From contig CBDEUV010000002.1 in the NCBI GenBank assembly GCA_965243385.1, positions 6,200,001 to 6,264,000 on the forward strand: DNA of 64,000 bases, written 5' to 3'. Made by a program: the position numbers and the translations under genes. This document shows positions 59,837 to 64,000 of this stretch, one piece after another. Below the pieces are notes generated by a model. That model was not told the DNA's origin. It saw nothing but the letters and a program-made list of their open reading frames with translations, and made no database searches. The stretch comes from JANSYA01 sp965243385 (GTDB taxonomy: Bacteria > Spirochaetota > Leptospiria > Leptospirales > Leptonemataceae). Position 1 is the first letter of the stretch. Every line of letters starts with the position of its first letter.

Positions 59837-61849
59837 TTACGGCTCGCTTGCTTCCGAACCGACCGCCGCATTCAGATCCCCGACCGGCTGCCCGTCGCCG
59901 CGAGGATCCGAGACGCCCACGAATCCGGCCGCGTCGGCCCGCACCGCGAAGACTTTGGCCTGCCAGCGGCTGTCGGCCACGTTATGGCCCAGGGCTTCCA
60001 GCTCGGTGATGCGCCCCCGACCGGCGGGCGAATCCGCGAAATACAGTTTGTCCGGCAAAAATTGATGGTGAATGCGGCCGCGCGCGACCGACGCGTAGGG
60101 ATGCAGCCGGAAGTCGATGTCGTTGACGATCGTATGCAAAATCGCGGTGATAATGCGCGACCCGCCGGGGGAACCCAGCACCAGCCGGGGGCGCAGCTCG
60201 CCGGGCTGAACGGCTGTCGCCGCCCGGCCGTTCCAGAGCGCCTCGCCTGGTTTGGCGAAAACGATCGTCGGGGACATGCTGGAGAGCGGCGTCTTACCTG
60301 GCGCGATCGCGTTTGCTTCGCCTCCGACCAGGCCGTAGGCGTTGGGTTCGTCCGGTGCCGCGCTGAAATCGTCCATGGTATCGTTGAGCACCAGGCCCCA
60401 GCCTGGCAACATTACCCGGGCGCCAAAGATCACGTTCACCGACTGCGTCGAAGAAACCGCGTCGCCGCGCGAATCCAGAATCGAAAAATGAGTGGTCTCG
60501 CGCGATTCCGGCCGCCGGCCGCCGTTCTGTAATACAAAGGCCTTCGGCGCAGCCGCGCGCACGGCCTTTGGAAATTTGAGAGCTTTGCTTTCGCCGGCTT
60601 CGTCCAGGGCGATATCCGCCGCGCGTTCCTGAGTATATGCTTTCGATTTCAAAACATCGGTCGGGACGGGAAAGAACGCGGGATCGCCGCCGAGTTTCGC
60701 GCGATCCGCATACCCCCGGCGAAACACCTCCGCCAGGAAATGTTCGTATTGCGCCGGGCGACCGTAAGGGTTGTTTTCATAGTCGCGTTGATACAGCGCG
60801 CGCAGCTCGCGGGTTTCGAGCATGCCCAGCATTTCCAGAATGAAGACGCCCGACGAGGGCGGCGGCATGATCGCGATTTTATGGCCGCGGTATTCGCCCC
60901 ACAGCGGCTCACCCGCACCCACGCGATACGTCGCCAGATCCGCTGCGGTGACGATGCCGCCCGCGTCGCGCATGTACGCCGCCAGATCTTTCGCGATGGC
61001 GCCGTTCCGGCTGTGCATGGGCGCCGCCCCACCGCGCGCGATCGCTTCTAATGTCCGGGCCAGGTCGCTCTGCACCAGGATTTCGCCAACCGCCGGGACC
61101 CGGCCTCCCGGTAAAAAGACGGCGCTCATCGCGGGGTCTGCCTGAATGGAAGACTGCATGCGAACGATCATCTTGTGCAGGTCTTCGTAGACCGGAAATC
61201 CGTCGCGGGCCAGGCTCAAAGCCGGAGCGATTACGTCGGCCAGCGGCAGCGAACCGTGCCGACGATGGACTGCCACCAGGCCGGCGATCATGCCCGGCAC
61301 GCCGACCGCTCGCGCGCCGTTCAGCGAAGCGCCTTTAATGATCTTGCCGTGCTCGTCGAGGTACATATCGCGATCGGCCGCCGCCGGAGCGCGTTCGCGA
61401 AAATCGTAGGCGATGGTCTGTTTGCTTTCGGCCAGATGCACGAGCATAAAGCCGCCGCCGCCGAGACCCGTCGATTGCGGGCGCACAACCGAAACCGCGA
61501 AGCTCACGGCGATGGCCGCGTCGACCGCGTTGCCGCCGGCGGCATACATCGCCGCACCGGCCCGGGAAGCTTCAGGTGCGTCGCTCGCGATCATATACTG
61601 CTTGCCGCGGCTCCAGTAGCGCTCGGCCCCCGGCGCGAGTTTCGGCGCCCGCAGCTGCGCGCTGGAAATGGGTTCGTAGGCGGTCGTCTCGTTCAACTCG
61701 CTTTCGATATCCACCTGCCGATGGCAATGCGCGAAGGCCAGGGGCCAAACGAGAATTATACTCAAAAGGCGACGCTTCGCGAAACGATCGGCAATATGCG
61801 CGGAGTCGCGGGAGGCGGGCGGAGCGGACGGACGAGGGTCTTGCGGCAT
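59837..61849 (-). CDS. ggt: Gamma-glutamyltranspeptidase
   Basis: Ntn-hydrolase that cleaves glutathione and other gamma-glutamyl compounds outside the cytoplasm. The 670 residues start with an exported or lipoprotein-like signal (hydrophobic LLSIILVWPLAFAHC, Cys42). GTGLGGGGFML-type sequence (STGLGGGGFMLVHL), RERAPAAA and GVPGMIAGLV lie in the large subunit; TTHFSILD contains the autoprocessing nucleophile Thr452, and LNDTMDDFS and GSPGGSRIITAI belong to the small subunit. All hallmark residues are present. It lies just upstream of gshA, linking glutathione breakdown and synthesis. Confidence 0.95.
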   Translation of the reverse strand: MPQDPRPSAPPASRDSAHIADRFAKRRLLSIILVWPLAFAHCHRQVDIESELNETTAYEPISSAQLRAPKLAPGAERYWSRGKQYMIASDAPEASRAGAAMYAAGGNAVDAAIAVSFAVSVVRPQSTGLGGGGFMLVHLAESKQTIAYDFRERAPAAADRDMYLDEHGKIIKGASLNGARAVGVPGMIAGLVAVHRRHGSLPLADVIAPALSLARDGFPVYEDLHKMIVRMQSSIQADPAMSAVFLPGGRVPAVGEILVQSDLARTLEAIARGGAAPMHSRNGAIAKDLAAYMRDAGGIVTAADLATYRVGAGEPLWGEYRGHKIAIMPPPSSGVFILEMLGMLETRELRALYQRDYENNPYGRPAQYEHFLAEVFRRGYADRAKLGGDPAFFPVPTDVLKSKAYTQERAADIALDEAGESKALKFPKAVRAAAPKAFVLQNGGRRPESRETTHFSILDSRGDAVSSTQSVNVIFGARVMLPGWGLVLNDTMDDFSAAPDEPNAYGLVGGEANAIAPGKTPLSSMSPTIVFAKPGEALWNGRAATAVQPGELRPRLVLGSPGGSRIITAILHTIVNDIDFRLHPYASVARGRIHHQFLPDKLYFADSPAGRGRITELEALGHNVADSRWQAKVFAVRADAAGFVGVSDPRGDGQPVGDLNAAVGSEASEP

Positions 61850-61979
61850 GCAGTCATACTCAATTCGCCGGGTCGAAACCGCAAACGCATTTCAGGCTGC
61901 ATTGACCGCCTGGCTGAGCTTCGATTACGCCGCGCCGGGCTGTCCAGGCGCGTCCGTGCCGGGGCCGGGCAGGTCGCGG

Positions 61980-63431
61980 CTAAAGTAGAGCCGCTTGCTT
62001 ACGGCCGAGCATAAAATAAGTCGTATGAATTTCTTTTTTCTTTTTCGAAATCAAGGTGCCGCGTTTCTGAAATTCGTACCGGTCTTTGAGGTGCACGTAG
62101 CTGTACTCCGACACCTGGATCAGGCCTGGTTTACTCAGCGACTCCATACGACTGGCGATGTTTACGGTTTCGCCCCATAGGTCGTAGATGAATTTTTTTG
62201 TTCCGATGACGCCGGCCACCACCGGTCCGGTGTTGATCCCGATGCGAATGCGCAAATCCGGCCAGGTCTCTTCGAATTCTTCGACGACCTGCAGCATATC
62301 CAGGGCCAGCTCCGCGATCGCGCCGGCGTGATCGTCGCTCTCGATGGGCAAACCCGCTGCGGCCATATACGAATCGCCGATGGTCTTGATTTTTTCGACG
62401 CCGTGATCTTCGGCTAACAAATCGAAGCGCGAAAAGAGCGCGTTTAAGAGCTCGACGACTTCTTCGGGCGGCCGGCCTTCGGAAAACCTGGTAAAGCCGA
62501 CGATATCCGTAAACAACACGGTGACGTTCGCGAAGGCGTCCGCAATCGAACGGTCTTCGGACTTCAGTCGCTCGCAGACAGCCGCGGGCAGAATATTCAA
62601 CAGCAGGTTTTCCGATTTTTTTTGTTCTTCGCGCACCTCGTCCTGCGAGAACTGAATGGCCATCACCATATCCGCGAAGGCCGCCGATAGGTCTCCGACT
62701 TCGTCGCGGGTGCGAAAGACCGGCATATGCACGTCGTAATCGCCTTCGCGGACCTGCAAGGCGACATTGCGTAAATCTTTCAGCGGCCGCGAAATCGTGC
62801 GGGCGAGCCAGTAGCTCAGAATCAATCCCAGGCCGATGACGCCGAGCGCGAGCAAGGCCAGGACGCGTAGCTTAAATTCCATCTGACTTAAGACCGCGTC
62901 AATCGGATAGTCGACTTCGAGAATGCCGGTGATATCGCCCTTCGAATTTGCGATCGGCGCCAACCCTGAGATCCAGCGGCCGTGGTCGTCGGAGTAGATC
63001 CCGGTGCTCGCGACTTCGCCCTGGAGTACCCGTTCGACGACCGCGTGGTTGCGATCCGGTACTCGATACACGTCGCCGATGAACGGAGTTTCGTGCAGCA
63101 TCACGCAGAATTTCAGTTTTTCTTCGGACAGCGGGCGAAAGGTATAAATCGTTTCGTGGGTCAGGTCGTTGCCGAGCATCACGTCGTTGAGATGCGCTTT
63201 GATATTGCGAAAGGCGGGCGTATCGAAATGCTCCGGGCCCGCGATCCGATCGTGTTCGTCGCCGGAAATGCCGAGCGCCGCGGTTACGGCCACGTGCTCC
63301 AGCCGCTTGCCCATTTGCTGTTCCAGCAGCGAATAACTATAAAAATAATAGCTTCCGGTCAAGAGCACGGCGATCAGCAGCGAAAGCAAAAACGCGACGC
63401 CCATGATTTTTGTAGAAATGGAGATTTTCAT
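61980..63431 (-). CDS. Membrane adenylate cyclase with periplasmic sensor and HAMP domain (class III)
   Basis: A 483-residue receptor cyclase. A first membrane helix (about 10-32) and a second (about 188-210) bracket a periplasmic sensor domain of about 150 residues, probably a Cache/dCACHE-like fold (GIYSDDHGRWISGLAPI). HAMP follows (ISRPLKDLRNVALQVREGDY), then the cyclase domain: VTVLFTDIVGFTRFSEG and KIKTIGDSYMAAAG carry the metal aspartates and base-recognition Lys, LWGETVNIASRM the Asp, Asn and Arg. All catalytic residues are intact, so it should work as a homodimer. Confidence 0.93.
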   Translation of the reverse strand: MKISISTKIMGVAFLLSLLIAVLLTGSYYFYSYSLLEQQMGKRLEHVAVTAALGISGDEHDRIAGPEHFDTPAFRNIKAHLNDVMLGNDLTHETIYTFRPLSEEKLKFCVMLHETPFIGDVYRVPDRNHAVVERVLQGEVASTGIYSDDHGRWISGLAPIANSKGDITGILEVDYPIDAVLSQMEFKLRVLALLALGVIGLGLILSYWLARTISRPLKDLRNVALQVREGDYDVHMPVFRTRDEVGDLSAAFADMVMAIQFSQDEVREEQKKSENLLLNILPAAVCERLKSEDRSIADAFANVTVLFTDIVGFTRFSEGRPPEEVVELLNALFSRFDLLAEDHGVEKIKTIGDSYMAAAGLPIESDDHAGAIAELALDMLQVVEEFEETWPDLRIRIGINTGPVVAGVIGTKKFIYDLWGETVNIASRMESLSKPGLIQVSEYSYVHLKDRYEFQKRGTLISKKKKEIHTTYFMLGRKQAALL

Positions 63432-63601
63432 GTATACACTCCGGCCGGCATGGTTACAGAAAAGCGTCGCGGAATCGCCGGTACCGGGCTATATATAGCT
63501 ATTGTTTATGGTTTGTCATTGATTTTCCAGGTCCCGGATCTTTCATACAGCCTGGATAACGCACTGCGCTGAAGCGGCGCTGGCGGGGAAATTTAAGAAA
63601 A

Positions 63602-63898
63602 ATGAAGATTGAACACAGCGAAACGGCCACGAAGGGCGCCTTTCACGCGCAAGACGAAACTGGCGAGCGAGTGGGTGAGATGACCTATAGCCGCGCCGGG
63701 GAAACGCTGATCATCATAGATCATACGGAGGCCTACCCGGGCCACGAAGGGCAGGGGATCGCGCGCGCACTGGTCGAGGCGGGAGTGGCTTACGCCCGCG
63801 AGAAAGACCTCAAGGTATTGCCGCTCTGCCCTTATGCTCTCGCGCAGTTTCGACGCAACGCCGATTACGCGGCCGTCTGGAAAAAAACCGGGGCCTGA
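63602..63898 (+). CDS. Small GNAT-fold N-acetyltransferase (YjdJ/GTLF3B-like)
   Basis: A 98-residue protein of the minimal Gcn5-related class: GEMTYSRAGETLIIIDHTEA, then YPGHEGQGIARALVEAGVAYAR with the acetyl-CoA-binding EGQGIA motif, and LKVLPLCPYALAQF with the Cys typical of the YjdJ/Gtlf3b type. The substrate is unknown. It is divergent from the receptor cyclase gene across a 170-bp gap that contains the palindrome GCTATATATAGC (63488-63499). The last 102 bases of the window hold nothing I can name. Confidence 0.88.
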   Translation: MKIEHSETATKGAFHAQDETGERVGEMTYSRAGETLIIIDHTEAYPGHEGQGIARALVEAGVAYAREKDLKVLPLCPYALAQFRRNADYAAVWKKTGA

Positions 63899-64000
63899 AG
63901 ATGCAGGTAAGCGTAAGCCGGGTCGGCCCGCGCAGGGGTAGTAATACATAGCAACAAATAACTACGCGGGAAAATCGTCTGGCATGATATACAAATCACG

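Noticed and set aside
1..64000. tRNA, rRNA, insertion-sequence transposase, prophage or plasmid genes
   Set aside because: I found none; apart from the two inverted-repeat elements the window looks like ordinary chromosome.

Overview
The window looks like a chromosomal segment of a GC-rich spirochaete of the order Leptospirales, in the Leptonema/Turneriella/Leptospira neighbourhood. The reasons are the hrcA-grpE-dnaK-dnaJ order behind a CIRCE operator, mcsB followed by clpC, a long-form IspH, fliM, several class III cyclases, many TPR proteins and a glycerol-3-phosphate dehydrogenase/acyltransferase fusion. This placement is inferred from gene content; no rRNA or tRNA gene is present to confirm it.

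Layout. 1-7.0 kb: protein quality control (3' end of mcsB, clpC), a small membrane protein, a TPR protein, the tRNA methylthiotransferase mtaB and a LysE-type exporter. 7-16 kb: a methyltransferase, a secreted FN3-repeat protein with a TPR partner, an alkaline-phosphatase-superfamily enzyme, and a very large low-complexity acidic protein followed by a TPR protein. 16-21.6 kb: the HrcA heat-shock operon. 21.6-31.2 kb: a Gfo/Idh/MocA oxidoreductase behind a possible attenuator, a membrane coiled-coil protein, miaB, a 203-bp MITE-like repeat, a 3D-domain lipoprotein, a chemoreceptor and the GpsA-PlsB fusion. 31.3-35.5 kb: a giant protein built like mammalian soluble adenylyl cyclase.

35.5-40.9 kb is the most interesting part. 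It encodes a CqsS-like membrane histidine kinase and, tail-to-tail with a 67-bp overlap, a CqsA-like alpha-hydroxyketone autoinducer synthase. Next to them lie an NAD-dependent epimerase/dehydratase, an SDR protein that lacks the usual Tyr-Lys catalytic pair, and a NarL-type response regulator. Together they make a plausible complete quorum-sensing module of the Vibrio CAI-1 / Legionella LAI-1 kind, but with a classical two-component output instead of the Vibrio phosphorelay. To my knowledge this is not a well-described spirochaete system.

40.9-50 kb: a secreted hypothetical protein, fliM, a GFA-family protein, an unusual FGE-like domain plus muramidase-like lipoprotein, an NfeD-like protein, ispH, an ABC exporter pair and gmhB, the last four tightly overlapped. 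50-54 kb: a membrane-anchored sigma-54 activator with a GAFTDA loop, and a Cys/Ser/Asn-rich secreted hydrolase flanked by inverted repeats. 54-62 kb: truD, then an iron-sulfur/thiol module on the plus strand (two BolA-family proteins, a CGFS monothiol glutaredoxin, a CPFC dithiol glutaredoxin), and on the minus strand the glutathione genes ggt, gshA and a GshF-type ATP-grasp synthetase. The gshA promoter carries a perfect dyad. The window ends with a HAMP-adenylate cyclase and a small GNAT protein.
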